Of a stretch of DNA of 64,000 nucleotides, positions 47,101 through 55,338 are shown piece by piece (positions within the stretch are counted from its first letter, which is position 1; every line of letters begins with the position of its first letter). This DNA is from JAEUTH01 sp044230205. GTDB lineage: Bacteria > Bacteroidota > Bacteroidia > AKYH767-A > OLB10. The translations under genes were made by a program, and so were the position numbers. Location of the stretch: assembly GCA_044230205.1 (NCBI GenBank), contig JBGARN010000006.1, forward strand, positions 1 to 64,000, read 5' to 3'. The notes below the pieces were generated by a model. The model was not told where the DNA came from and did no database searches. It was given only the letters and a program-made list of their open reading frames with translations.

Positions 47101-47814
47101 GGTAGAGGTTGCCGCATAGATATCGCCATTTGAAGCAACGGCCAGCCGTTGGGTATAGTAAAAATTTGAATTATTGGTTGAAGCCAATTGTGACCATGTG
47201 GCACCTCCATCGGTACTTTTCCAGATTCCAAGTCCACGTATAGCGTCAGCGTTATAAACACCTTCACCCGTTCCGAAATACATCACCTGTGTATTGGCCG
47301 GATTATAAACAATGCTTGTAACCGCCAGGTTCCCCATCAGATCATTAACCGGCATCCAGTTAGGAGAAGCAGCAGTTATATCAGTAGTTTTCCATAAGCC
47401 ACCGCCAACGCTTCCGGCCCACACTGTTTTTTTTGTCGGATCATTCGGATCAACCATAATGGCCCGGGTACGGCCGCCAACGTTATTAGGTCCGCGCTCG
47501 CGCCATGTTATTCCGGTTATTGCTCCTGAGGTTTTATTGGCATGGCTTGCGGCAAGTTGTTGAGCGTATGCGAATGCCCTGATTAATCTTTCACGTGGCA
47601 CATCGTTGGTTGCAGGGTCTTTGGTTAATTCAAATTCCTGTTGCCACGCCAAATCCATCCGGTCTTTTTTAGGTATACCTGATTCTTCTTCCTCTTCTTT
47701 CTCCCTTTCAGTATTTACAGACAATTTGTTTGCCTTACGAAATAGTTCGTAATGTCCTGACAGGAGTATAATAAAGAGAAAACCTGAAAATAAGGTTAGA
47801 TACTTACTATTCAT
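44122..47814 (-). CDS. Secreted BNR/VPS10-like propeller protein with PKD and T9SS domains, 1230 aa
   Basis: Membrane-type leader, then residues about 100-800 with many BNR or sortilin-type propeller blades (GGxxWKTTDxGxxWxxV pattern: GSVGGGLWKTTDITAASPNW, GIWKSTDGGATWSQL, GLRRSQNGGSTWSQV, GVDLFKSTNGGTSWTQI, WETTNGGSTWTSV). A PKD domain follows (about 830-900: SWYWDFGDGTSSTLQNPTKNY), then a beta-sandwich like a jelly roll, and a type A T9SS domain at the end (IFPQPASEYLNVDINEP...). It is probably a surface adhesin or glycoside-binding protein rather than a proven hydrolase; the Asp-box repeats are structural. Confidence 0.87.
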   Translation of the reverse strand: MNSKYLTLFSGFLFIILLSGHYELFRKANKLSVNTEREKEEEEESGIPKKDRMDLAWQQEFELTKDPATNDVPRERLIRAFAYAQQLAASHANKTSGAITGITWRERGPNNVGGRTRAIMVDPNDPTKKTVWAGSVGGGLWKTTDITAASPNWMPVNDLMGNLAVTSIVYNPANTQVMYFGTGEGVYNADAIRGLGIWKSTDGGATWSQLASTNNSNFYYTQRLAVASNGDIYAATSTGLRRSQNGGSTWSQVLGSGNGAATNSMGDVEIAANGTIYCGAGLLFSTDGVYKSATGNTGSWVKCNTGANGFPTTDLQRIKLACAPSNANVVYALCENGAYAIKGIYKTTDAGANWTACALPVDADGGIGNDFTRGQAWYDLSMAVDPNNANTLIVGGVDLFKSTNGGTSWTQISHWYGGFGYQEVHADQHVVLYEPGNSNVVYFGNDGGVWMSTNGNSVTPNIISKNDNYNVTQFYAGALNPGYHNNQMMSGAQDNGTNQTNSAAIGNSVEVTGGDGCFCHIDQDQPQYQFSSYVYNNYYRSVNSGVSFAGITSNNTGSFVNPTDYDDANNNLYACHANGDYYVMNNAPVSATLTAVAVAAFGTGKVTHISVSPNTSNRVFFGLNNGYVVRVDNAHTTTPTATNIRVAAMPATSVSCIAVEKGNDNHLLATYSSYGVNSVWETTNGGSTWTSVEGNLPDMPVRWAMFSPVNNQQAMLATELGVWSTDILSGGTTLWGPSNTGLANVRVDMLQFRNSDSLIMAITHGRGNYTTDAFMSSSPDFTSDKVIAYNNKPIKFIDASYRANSWYWDFGDGTSSTLQNPTKNYSAAGLYTVTLTINGNLQKVRSNYIQILPNRGTPYTPADGGSFDVNPLDFGADNFSGTSWQRGNSATAGKNGVFSGSNAWVTGLTGNYADNTDSRLMTPNFNLSAAGAYTLKLYRKNSFEIGYDGMRVEYTLDKGDTWLPLATTTSAGWYDFANAAATTAFPIGQAYFNNTQSSFLLCQYNISSLAGNSNVAFRVRFKSDGSAVAAGAAIDNFEITGSVNTPLPVSLISFTGENKSDVNQLKWITSNEINNSGFEVYRSIDAILFEKIGFVPASTVMSVYHNYSFNDTRLNSNTYYYKLNQVDINGNKHVSPVIVIKSKLNNLAEVNIFPQPASEYLNVDINEPVKEPVELKIYNLNGQLVFSKNYESEDQHLIRLNVKEIQLARNCYLLVLKTGSESFARKFIVE

Positions 47815-47952
47815 TTAAAATGCGGGTAGGGGATTAATCTGATAACAATATATTATTTATTCAGATTTAATAATTTAGTATGGCATGAAGGGCCTGAAAT
47901 ATTGGGTAAAAACACCAATTATGAAAGTTAAAATACACAAGCAAAGCACTAT

Positions 47953-48558
47953 TTAATGCTTAAGATCTTTCCAGGGTTTGCGTAACCAGCCGAGAGGTTT
48001 TTTACCTGTGCCAACCAGGTAACTATTGCCTGTGTTTGTTAGTTGATAAGTTGCTCGCGATTGCCACGAAATGTTTTGTTGCACTACCTCAATGTAATCA
48101 CTATTCACTTTGCTGATTATGCAAACATGACCATACCCTCCATCAAATACCAGCAAGTCATTTACTTCCGGTTTTACATTGCCCCCGTTATCATATTGAA
48201 AAAGATTGCGCCTCTTGTTCAAGCCGCCATGCTCTACTTCTTTATCAAAAAAACTTTTTGCATGTCCGCTTCCATCGGGCATTTTATGATGTAAGTAATC
48301 GTAATAGTAACGCTTTACAAATTCAACGCACTGCCATTTCTTGCCATAATAATAACCATCGGTGCTGTAATGCTTTCCATAACTTTTTGAATATTCAAGT
48401 CCGTTATAATGAACAGCAATACCGTTGAATTCGTCAATAGTATCTCCCACATTACGATTAAGAAATTTATGATAAATAAATGCACCGAGAGCAACAATAA
48501 ACAGAACAACACTTGTTCTTCTGATCATTTTGAAAATTGTGTTTCCGGGCTTTAACAT
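47953..48558 (-). CDS. CHAP-domain peptidoglycan amidase/endopeptidase
   Basis: A 201-aa protein with an N-terminal membrane anchor (residues about 15-30) and a CHAP domain. The catalytic pair is C77 in KKWQCVEFVKRYYYDY and H144 in GGYGHVCIISKV; the third polar residue lies in the VVQQN segment. Amidases of this type cut peptidoglycan or glutathionylspermidine-like bonds. The frame could also start at the second ATG (residue 11, position 48528). It is divergent from the 469-aa T9SS gene with a 51-bp gap. Confidence 0.85.
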   Translation of the reverse strand: MLKPGNTIFKMIRRTSVVLFIVALGAFIYHKFLNRNVGDTIDEFNGIAVHYNGLEYSKSYGKHYSTDGYYYGKKWQCVEFVKRYYYDYLHHKMPDGSGHAKSFFDKEVEHGGLNKRRNLFQYDNGGNVKPEVNDLLVFDGGYGHVCIISKVNSDYIEVVQQNISWQSRATYQLTNTGNSYLVGTGKKPLGWLRKPWKDLKH

Positions 48559-48609
48559 AGTTTACATTTTGACAGGTAGAATGAATGCATTAGGTTTGTT
48601 TTTATTTTA

Positions 48610-50019
48610 ATGCAAAACGCAATGATTAAACAAAACGTATTTACAACACTTACACTTCTTACAATATTTTTAATTTCAATTACAGCGAAGGCACAAAACT
48701 GTTTTGAAATTCGCAGCATACTGGTTGATGCCTGCGGATCGCCCGAAGGTGAAAATGAAATGGTGCGCTTTGATGTGGGCAATGCACCGCTTGCACTTGC
48801 CGACCTTAGTATTACCTGGCCATCCAATTCTTTCAATGGTATATGCCGCGATAGTATAACTGCGTTAAAGGTGGACACCTTAAACAGCGGCATAGTGGGT
48901 TGCGGCCTATTGGTAGAACCTTTGAATGATACGCTTCCGGCTAATGCAAAAGTATTGCTGGTTACCAGCACCGACTTCAGCACTACCTTTAATTCGTTTG
49001 CTAACCTTAACGATACACTGATTATTATTTTTCAATGTGCCGGTAATATAGCCGGTCATTTTGCCAACAACAGTTCATCACCGGGGCTGCGCACTTTGAT
49101 AATGAGTTTTGCAAATCCTGCAGGATGCATTGACTCTGTAACTTACGACCGTACCTTGTTGGTTAACCAGGGCGGAGGCATAGGAGGCAGCAGCAGTTAT
49201 AATGATGGCGCATTAGTTCAGTTTGATGATGCCGGAAATGCAACCTACCTCAACTATGGCTGCCAGGCTTTGGTTGCATCATTAAATGTTAATGCCGGCA
49301 GCGACCGAATTTTTTGCTCTGCTGCCACCATTCTTTTTTATGGTAATGTAACAGGCGACTACACTTCATTGCTTTGGTCGGGAGGAAGCGGTTCATTTAA
49401 TCAGCCCGACAGCCTTGAAACAGGCTATGTAACCGTGCTTGGTGAAAGCGGGTGGAAACCATTTACCCTTACCGCAACGGGCCCATGTGGCACTACCAGC
49501 ACCGATACGCTCTATGTGTATTTTCCCATAAATAACCCCGATCCTATATTAAGTGCTGCAGGATTTACGCTTACCTGCTCTGTACAGTCAACCAACTTTG
49601 GTTACTCGTGGCTGCTCAATGGAGCGCCTACTGTAGGTAATTCGTTTATTCTTAATGCGCCTTCAACTGGTTGCTACTCAGTATTAGTTACTGATACCTT
49701 CGGGTGCAGTGTAGCGTCTGATACGGTGTGTATTATTAATGCGGGCTACAACGAAATTGAAAATGAGTGGAACACAGCTGTTCAGCCCAATCCTTCGCAG
49801 GGATTGCAGCATGTTGTAATTTCTTCGAAAACTCCCATCGGAAACCTTGAGCTGAGCCTGACTGAAATAACAGGCAGAATTATTTCCTCAGCCACCTATA
49901 TGGTAAACGATAATACGTTTGAAACTGATTTGGATTTATCATTGCTGGCAAATGGCATTTACTTTTTAAAGGTGAAAAAAGGCAACAGCAATTCTATAAT
50001 TAAGGTTATAAAAAACTGA
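48610..50019 (+). CDS. Secreted protein with T9SS type A sorting domain, 469 aa
   Basis: Signal peptide (LTLLTIFLISITAKAQ). The N-terminal domain (about 30-195) begins CFEIRSILVDACGSPEGENEMVRFDVG, which resembles the lamin-tail-like domains of Bacteroidota surface proteins. A second beta region (about 215-360) contains Ig-like repeats (GSGSFNQPDSLETGYVTV). The C-terminal 75 residues carry the sorting domain (VQPNPSQGLQHVVISS...GIYFLKVKKGNSNSIIKVIKN). No catalytic site is recognised. It converges on the 1113-aa T9SS gene with a 5-bp gap. Confidence 0.83.
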   Translation: MQNAMIKQNVFTTLTLLTIFLISITAKAQNCFEIRSILVDACGSPEGENEMVRFDVGNAPLALADLSITWPSNSFNGICRDSITALKVDTLNSGIVGCGLLVEPLNDTLPANAKVLLVTSTDFSTTFNSFANLNDTLIIIFQCAGNIAGHFANNSSSPGLRTLIMSFANPAGCIDSVTYDRTLLVNQGGGIGGSSSYNDGALVQFDDAGNATYLNYGCQALVASLNVNAGSDRIFCSAATILFYGNVTGDYTSLLWSGGSGSFNQPDSLETGYVTVLGESGWKPFTLTATGPCGTTSTDTLYVYFPINNPDPILSAAGFTLTCSVQSTNFGYSWLLNGAPTVGNSFILNAPSTGCYSVLVTDTFGCSVASDTVCIINAGYNEIENEWNTAVQPNPSQGLQHVVISSKTPIGNLELSLTEITGRIISSATYMVNDNTFETDLDLSLLANGIYFLKVKKGNSNSIIKVIKN

Positions 50020-50024
50020 GCCTT

Positions 50025-53000
50025 TTACCGCTGTATAACCAGCTTCTTGTTTGCTACTCCTGTTTCCGTTTGAAAGCGCAGCGTATAAATTCCGTTTTCA
50101 AGATTACGTACATCGTGCGTTAGTTTGCTTTCGCCTGCATGGAAAGTTTTATCTGCAAGGTTAGCAATGCATCTTCCTTTTGTATCATAAATTTTTAATG
50201 ATGCTTTTTGTGGTGCGTGAAGTGTGAAGGTTATTTTTATTGTACCTGTTGCTGGATTAGGATAGATAACGCACCGGCCACTCTCAAGAGGGGAGTTTTC
50301 TATACCTACATTTAATACGTTATAACACGATGAGGTATCGGTGCAACTGTTTTGTGTTACAATTACAGCATACATGCCGTTTGTTGTTGGTGTATAGGAT
50401 TGGTTAGTTGCTCCTGCAATTATTGTCGAATCGCAATACATCCATTGGTAAGTTGCAACAGTTGCATTGGCTATTAATGCAGGGGCTGCAAAAGTTACTG
50501 ATGTATCCACATTTACGACTGACAAAATAATGGTCATCACCGAATCGCAGCCTGCCGCATTGGGAATGGTATCATGATACAACCCGCTGTTTGTCCATGT
50601 ATAATTACCGCTTGGTGAAACATAGCTGCCGCATGATATTACATTAACAGATGATGTGGTATTATTTATTGCCAGGTTGATTGTAATTATTGAATCGCAG
50701 CCCGCTGCATTAGGAATGGTATCGTGATACAACCCGCTTATTGTCCAGGTGTAATTGCCACTTGGCGATGTGTAGCTGATGCTATCGCAATAATTAATAG
50801 TTATTGAAGCTGTTGAATTGTTTATAGTAAGATTTACGGTTACAATACTATCCCCGCCATAAACATTTACAAGTATATCTGTATAGGTGCCTGTTGCAGT
50901 CCATATTTGATTGCCGCTTGGTGAAGTATAACTGCTGCATGCTGAAGCTGAAATTGTAGCATACGTTGTTGGAAAAAGAATTTTAGTTGTTGCATTCTTG
51001 GTAAGCACGGGTGCATTGTAATCAAAATAAATTCCTGCATTGTTGATGATGTTGCTGCCTGCTGTGAGCGTTGCTATAGGTTTGATTCGATACCGAACAT
51101 AGCCATGACTCAGAGGTTCATTAATATTACTATCAGGAAGTAAAATAGTATCAAACTTAAATTCCATCTTGCCTTCTCCGGGAAGCCATTGAATATTTAC
51201 AGGATGTGATGCATTTACAAATTCAATTGTACTCAATTCAAGCTTACTGGTATCAATAGGATTCAAAATTTTTGCATTAAAGCAGGTATCGTTTCCGGTG
51301 TTTTGAAAGCGTATAATGTATTCCAGAAAAGGCGGATTGGGAAACTGTGTAGTCAACAAAGAATCCTCATCAACCAATATATCATTAGGATCAACAGCGC
51401 CTGTTACAAACACCTTCCACGAGCCCCAGTTATCGCCTTGAAAAGCATCGCCTGCAACAGGCTCTATTTTGCACAATGCATTTAATTGTGTTCCATTAGG
51501 CACGCCAAGGTTTACATGTACGGTAACTGTTATATTGCCTGATTGAAAAGGAGCTAATGAAATGTTATTCCACACAATAGAATCTGTTGTAACCAATGCA
51601 GGACTAACTGATGATGATACATAAGTATAGTTGCTGTCGTTAAGGTAAAACACAACGGTTGCGTTTAAAACTGTTGTGCCCACATTTTCATAATGCATGG
51701 TGTAGCTTGCATTAAAGCCTGAACGGAAAAGTGTTAATGGTGATATGGTAATGCGTAAATCATTTATAACACCTGCTGGTTGAAATGCAAAATCGTTTAA
51801 CGAATCAATTTGTTGCATGCCTGTGAAGTTGACACTATGCGAAACAGGTACTGCATTAAAATTATTTATTGCATCAGGTGCAATCATAAAGTTGCCACTG
51901 TCTAAAACACTTACAGAATAAATTCCATTTTGTTCACTGAATGCAAATCTGCCTGTACTGCCTTCGGTAATTTTTTTGTTGTGCAAATACACTTCACCCG
52001 AGTCCTGCACATTGTTGCTGTTCATATCTAAAAAACACTTACCCGTTATAGTATTGAATTTATCAGTAAGTTTTACAATCCAGTAATCGTAACTGCCATT
52101 ACAATTCTCTGTTTTATCGCCTGAAATATTTGAATTGGAGTATCCACCAAGAATATACCCCCCGTCAGCGGTTTGCTGAATAGAACGAAGATGATCCCGG
52201 TCGCCACCCCCGATAGTATTCTGCCATTGTATGTTTCCTGATGCATCGGTTTTTACAACCCAGTAATCATAATCTCCATTATTGTTTTCCGTCTTATCAC
52301 CTGAAATGTTTGAATATGAATATCCGCCAAGAATATATCCCCCGTCTGCAGTTTGCTGGATGGAATGGAGATAATCCAAACTGCTTCCCCCGATGGTATT
52401 CTGCCATTGTATGTTGCCCGTTGCATCGGTTTTTACTATCCAGTAATCTATTGATCCGTTGCTATTTTCCGTTTTATCGCCTGAAATGGGTGATGCAGAC
52501 AATCCTCCAAGGATATATCCCCCATCAGTTGTCTGTTGGATAGCATAAAGCTGGTCACCACTATTTCCCCCAATGGTATTCTGCCATTGGATGTTGCCCG
52601 TTGCATCGGTTTTTACAATCCAGTAATCTCGACCGCCAATGCTATTTTCCGTTTTATCACCTGAAATGTTTGATTCGGAATAGCCACCTAAAATATAGCC
52701 CCCGTCAGTGGTTTGCCGAATAGAATAAAGATAGTCATCATCACTACCTCCAATGGTATTGTTCCATTGAATGCTACCGGCTGCATCGACCTTTACAATC
52801 CAGTAATCATAATAACCAATTTTGTTTTCCGTTTTATCGCCTGAAATATTTGAAGAGGAATATCCTCCCATGATATATCCTCCATCCACAGTTTGTTGAA
52901 TTGATAAAAGCTTATCCGTACTGCTTCCACCGATGGTATTCTGCCATTGGATGTTTCCAAGTGAATCGGTTTTTACAATCCAGTAATCGCTACCGCCAAT

Positions 53001-53366
53001 ACTATTCTCTGTTTTATCACCTGAAATTAATGACAAGGAATGACCGCCAAGAATATATCCCCCATCAGTGGTTTGCTGAACAGAATAAAGTTCATCACCA
53101 AAGTTTCCGCCAATAGAATTCTGCCATTCCGTTATTCCTGCCGTATTGGTCTTTACAATCCAATAATCCCACTTGTAGCCCATTTCCATTCCACCAAGTA
53201 TATATCCCCCATCAGCGGTTTGCTGTACTGAGAATAGTTTCTCTTCTGCAAACCCATTTCCATTTTTATAAATAGTATTCTGCCATTCAATTTCCTGGGC
53301 GTTAATAGTGAAAAATGAAAAGTGAAAAGTGAAAAGTAAGAGTAAGGTTTTGTAAAGTGTTTTCAT
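50025..53366 (-). CDS. Secreted seven-repeat propeller protein with T9SS domain, 1113 aa
   Basis: Signal peptide, then seven near-identical repeats of about 60 residues (50-438). Each has the pattern TxDGGYILGGxSxSxISGDKTEN, DYWIVKTDATGNIQWQNTIGG and SIQQ, which fits a seven-bladed beta-propeller. An SdrD/DUF11-like region (about 450-790) with VxVHVNLG and PNDILVDEDSL follows, then three copies of a SYTSPSGNYTWT.SGLYHDTIPNAAGCDSI repeat (about 800-930), and a T9SS type A domain (VIYPNPATGTIKITFTL...). The DNA repeats are close enough to suggest recent duplication or homogenisation. Function unknown, probably adhesion or surface structure. Confidence 0.88.
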   Translation of the reverse strand: MKTLYKTLLLLFTFHFSFFTINAQEIEWQNTIYKNGNGFAEEKLFSVQQTADGGYILGGMEMGYKWDYWIVKTNTAGITEWQNSIGGNFGDELYSVQQTTDGGYILGGHSLSLISGDKTENSIGGSDYWIVKTDSLGNIQWQNTIGGSSTDKLLSIQQTVDGGYIMGGYSSSNISGDKTENKIGYYDYWIVKVDAAGSIQWNNTIGGSDDDYLYSIRQTTDGGYILGGYSESNISGDKTENSIGGRDYWIVKTDATGNIQWQNTIGGNSGDQLYAIQQTTDGGYILGGLSASPISGDKTENSNGSIDYWIVKTDATGNIQWQNTIGGSSLDYLHSIQQTADGGYILGGYSYSNISGDKTENNNGDYDYWVVKTDASGNIQWQNTIGGGDRDHLRSIQQTADGGYILGGYSNSNISGDKTENCNGSYDYWIVKLTDKFNTITGKCFLDMNSNNVQDSGEVYLHNKKITEGSTGRFAFSEQNGIYSVSVLDSGNFMIAPDAINNFNAVPVSHSVNFTGMQQIDSLNDFAFQPAGVINDLRITISPLTLFRSGFNASYTMHYENVGTTVLNATVVFYLNDSNYTYVSSSVSPALVTTDSIVWNNISLAPFQSGNITVTVHVNLGVPNGTQLNALCKIEPVAGDAFQGDNWGSWKVFVTGAVDPNDILVDEDSLLTTQFPNPPFLEYIIRFQNTGNDTCFNAKILNPIDTSKLELSTIEFVNASHPVNIQWLPGEGKMEFKFDTILLPDSNINEPLSHGYVRYRIKPIATLTAGSNIINNAGIYFDYNAPVLTKNATTKILFPTTYATISASACSSYTSPSGNQIWTATGTYTDILVNVYGGDSIVTVNLTINNSTASITINYCDSISYTSPSGNYTWTISGLYHDTIPNAAGCDSIITINLAINNTTSSVNVISCGSYVSPSGNYTWTNSGLYHDTIPNAAGCDSVMTIILSVVNVDTSVTFAAPALIANATVATYQWMYCDSTIIAGATNQSYTPTTNGMYAVIVTQNSCTDTSSCYNVLNVGIENSPLESGRCVIYPNPATGTIKITFTLHAPQKASLKIYDTKGRCIANLADKTFHAGESKLTHDVRNLENGIYTLRFQTETGVANKKLVIQR
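52053..53219 (-). repeat. Seven in-frame coding repeats of about 180 bp
   Basis: The blade repeats of the 1113-aa gene appear as tandem DNA repeats, each containing TTTTATC.CCTGAAAT and ATTCTGCCATT blocks on the plus strand. The first unit is shorter (about 49 codons) and the others are 60 codons. Recombination between them could change blade number. Confidence 0.8.
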
Positions 53367-53466
53367 TATGCTGCAGTAGTTGCCGGCTTTGGTGAATTGC
53401 TATACAAACCTAATAAAAATAATGAGGCGGCAAAGGTGATTGTAAACAATTTCAGGGCTACTAAGC

Positions 53467-53481
53467 GCAAGCCGGCAAGCC
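53467..53481. repeat. 15-bp GCAAGCC(G/T)GCAAGCC element, copy 1
   Basis: Reads GCAAGCCGGCAAGCC. A near-identical copy (one base different) occurs at 55324-55338, so the two flank the 443-aa T9SS gene. Each contains two GCAAGCC blocks and can form short hairpins. Confidence 0.5.
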
Positions 53482-53529
53482 CTGTCAGTGCATATGCGTC
53501 AACCTAATTTTGCGCTATTGCATTTTGAA

Positions 53530-53693
53530 GCTCCGTAAGGAGCGATATTTTGGTAGAAACAGATCTGCATCAATATAAAGCCACAGCGTGGCGAAATTTT
53601 ATTTCCGCAATTTTTGCAGGAAGAAATGTCGTGCCTATGGCACTTATTAATTATTACGATTTGTTTCCTACCAATATGTCGTGCCTACGGCAC
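53530..53693. repeat. Mirror-arranged element of four short hairpins
   Basis: Four small perfect stems: GCTCC-GTAA-GGAGC (53530-53543), GCCAC-AGC-GTGGC (53580-53592), GTGCC-TAT-GGCAC (53631-53643) and GTGCC-TAC-GGCAC (53681-53693). The outermost units extend to a shared block: hairpin, GA(T/C)AT(T/A)TTGGTAG(A/G)AA. The left copy (53530-53559) is on the plus strand and the right copy (53664-53693) is on the minus strand, so the element is an imperfect palindrome. It resembles short palindromic interspersed repeats seen in other Bacteroidota genomes; that comparison is from memory. Confidence 0.65.
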
Positions 53694-53764
53694 TTTCGAG
53701 AGTATTGGTTTCTTCTTACGTTTACACTAATGCCTGTAAGGGTTTAGGGGTAAAAAAGGCCAAA

Positions 53765-53794
53765 AAAAAATCCCGCTATGTAGCGGGATTTTTT
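53765..53794. terminator. Strong bidirectional terminator
   Basis: Perfect 14-bp arms AAAAAATCCCGCTA and TAGCGGGATTTTTT with a 2-nt loop, 16 bp after the stop of the 443-aa gene (minus strand). The A and T runs make it work in both directions. Confidence 0.9.
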
Positions 53795-53810
53795 AATTCT
53801 TGCTTTTTAT

Positions 53811-55142
53811 TTATTTCTGAATGTAAATACGCTGGTTATAAATTTCATCATTTGATTTAATTTTCATGATGTAAATTCCGTTACGTAATTCATTAGAATT
53901 AACCTCTAGTGTATTGGCAGCATCCTTCATTACATCACCTTCGAAAAGTGATTTAACAACACGGCCGGTTAAGTCAACCAATTCAACAGTTACATGGCTG
54001 TTCTTAGCTGAACTGAATTCAAGATGAGCCATAGTAGCAAATGGGTTTGGATAAACTTTATATGACAGGGTGCTTTCTGTAGCAACATCATTCATAGTAC
54101 GTGCTTTTTCTTCACACTCAAGGTTGCCATTGTTTACATTGCCATCGTCATAATTTTTATTAACCATGTCAAGAGCATCATTCAATTGTGAATAGGTATA
54201 AGGTGATGCACAGCCTCCGATTTTCTTATTAGCTTCTGCTACAAGGAAACCAACTGTTTTACCTGCAAATACTCCGTTAGTAATAATCTGGTTATCCAGG
54301 GTAATGGAAGCAGGGCTGAAGTTAGGATTCTCATAATCGAAACCTATTGAAAGCGTTGCTGCAACCAACTGGCCTGCAAGTACATTTTTGTAACCTACGT
54401 TGTCAACCATATTACCTGCTGGTAAAGCTTTTGGTGAAGTACCTGAAGGTAAAAAGTCAGTTACTTTTTGTGCTGATGTAAGCTTGAAAGTGTTATTGCA
54501 ACCTATGGTTAACCCGTTAGGGAATGCAGCTGCAAAGTGCGCATGCAGGTAAACACCGGGATTGTTACCATTAGGTACTGCACCCCAGCCGCCCATAGTT
54601 TGGGTACGACCTCCGCACACTATTGTAACCTCATCAATTTTACAGTTTGAACTGCCTGCACATTTATTGGCATCTTCAACATACACGGTATAGCTTCCTG
54701 CCGGAACTCCGGTTATGGTTTGCGTGTATTGTGGAGGTACTGTATTCCACGTGAATGAGTAAGGAGGTGTGCCTCCGGATACATTTGCTGTTAACGTTCC
54801 TGGCGCAGTAGGTACTGTTGCCTCACAAGTAACTTCCAGTGGTTTTGGAGCAGTAATTTCATAAGTGTTGGTTACTGAACATCCTTTGTCATCAGTGATT
54901 GTTACGGTGTAAAAACCATCGCACACTTTATCAATGTAGTGTGTGGTTTCACCTGAAGACCATAAGAAGGTAAAGGTGGTGCCTGCAGGCACGTTGTCAA
55001 GTACAATTACGATTTTACCATCGCAATTACCGTTACATGATAGATTTTGAATGCTGGGGTTAACGGTCCACGCGCATTGGGCAAAGCTGTTTATACTAAA
55101 TAATACAGCGGCAAAGAGGACAAATAGGTTCAATTTTTTCAT
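53811..55142 (-). CDS. Secreted SprB-repeat protein with T9SS sorting domain, 443 aa
   Basis: Signal peptide (FVLFAAVLFSINSFAQ). Residues about 25-175 contain SprB-type repeats: CNGNCDGKIVIVLDNVPAGTTFTFLWSSGETTHYIDKVCDGFYTVTITDDKGCSVTNTYEIT and a second copy with GGTPPYSFTWNTVPPQYTQTITGVPAGSYTVYVEDANKC. SprB is the gliding adhesin of Flavobacterium. A middle domain (about 175-340) is Gly-rich and unassigned. The last 75 residues form a type A T9SS domain (YKVYPNPFATMAHLEFSS...NEIYNQRIYIQK). It probably works as a surface adhesin. Confidence 0.88.
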   Translation of the reverse strand: MKKLNLFVLFAAVLFSINSFAQCAWTVNPSIQNLSCNGNCDGKIVIVLDNVPAGTTFTFLWSSGETTHYIDKVCDGFYTVTITDDKGCSVTNTYEITAPKPLEVTCEATVPTAPGTLTANVSGGTPPYSFTWNTVPPQYTQTITGVPAGSYTVYVEDANKCAGSSNCKIDEVTIVCGGRTQTMGGWGAVPNGNNPGVYLHAHFAAAFPNGLTIGCNNTFKLTSAQKVTDFLPSGTSPKALPAGNMVDNVGYKNVLAGQLVAATLSIGFDYENPNFSPASITLDNQIITNGVFAGKTVGFLVAEANKKIGGCASPYTYSQLNDALDMVNKNYDDGNVNNGNLECEEKARTMNDVATESTLSYKVYPNPFATMAHLEFSSAKNSHVTVELVDLTGRVVKSLFEGDVMKDAANTLEVNSNELRNGIYIMKIKSNDEIYNQRIYIQK

Positions 55143-55323
55143 ATTTTTTATCGGATTAAAATGTTTGTATAAATATAAGTTTCAGAATTTGCAATGTTTA
55201 TTATAAATTGACCGATAGCTATAATTATCGGTTAAATGGCCATTTATATTGGGCAAACTGTTTATTTATTTTGTTCAACAAAAATGGTACAAGGTGGCGT
55301 TTTGATAAACAAGCGTTGGCGAG

Positions 55324-55338
55324 GCAAGCCTGCAAGCC
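55324..55338. repeat. 15-bp GCAAGCC(G/T)GCAAGCC element, copy 2
   Basis: Reads GCAAGCCTGCAAGCC. It lies inside a larger imperfect inverted repeat, AGCGTTGGC (55312-55320) with GCCAAACGCT (55336-55345). See the first copy at 53467. Confidence 0.5.

Larger units (their letters stand above)
53367..53810. other. 444-bp intergenic region between two T9SS genes
   Basis: It holds the four-hairpin palindromic element (53530-53693), a short GCAAGCC repeat (53467-53481) and the terminator of the 443-aa gene. A reading frame from a TTG near 53550 runs through the hairpins and is not considered a gene. Nothing else was recognised. Confidence 0.6.

Noticed and set aside
53550..53747. 65-aa frame with TTG start across the hairpin element
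   Set aside because: Its sequence is a translation of palindromic repeats, so it is a chance frame.
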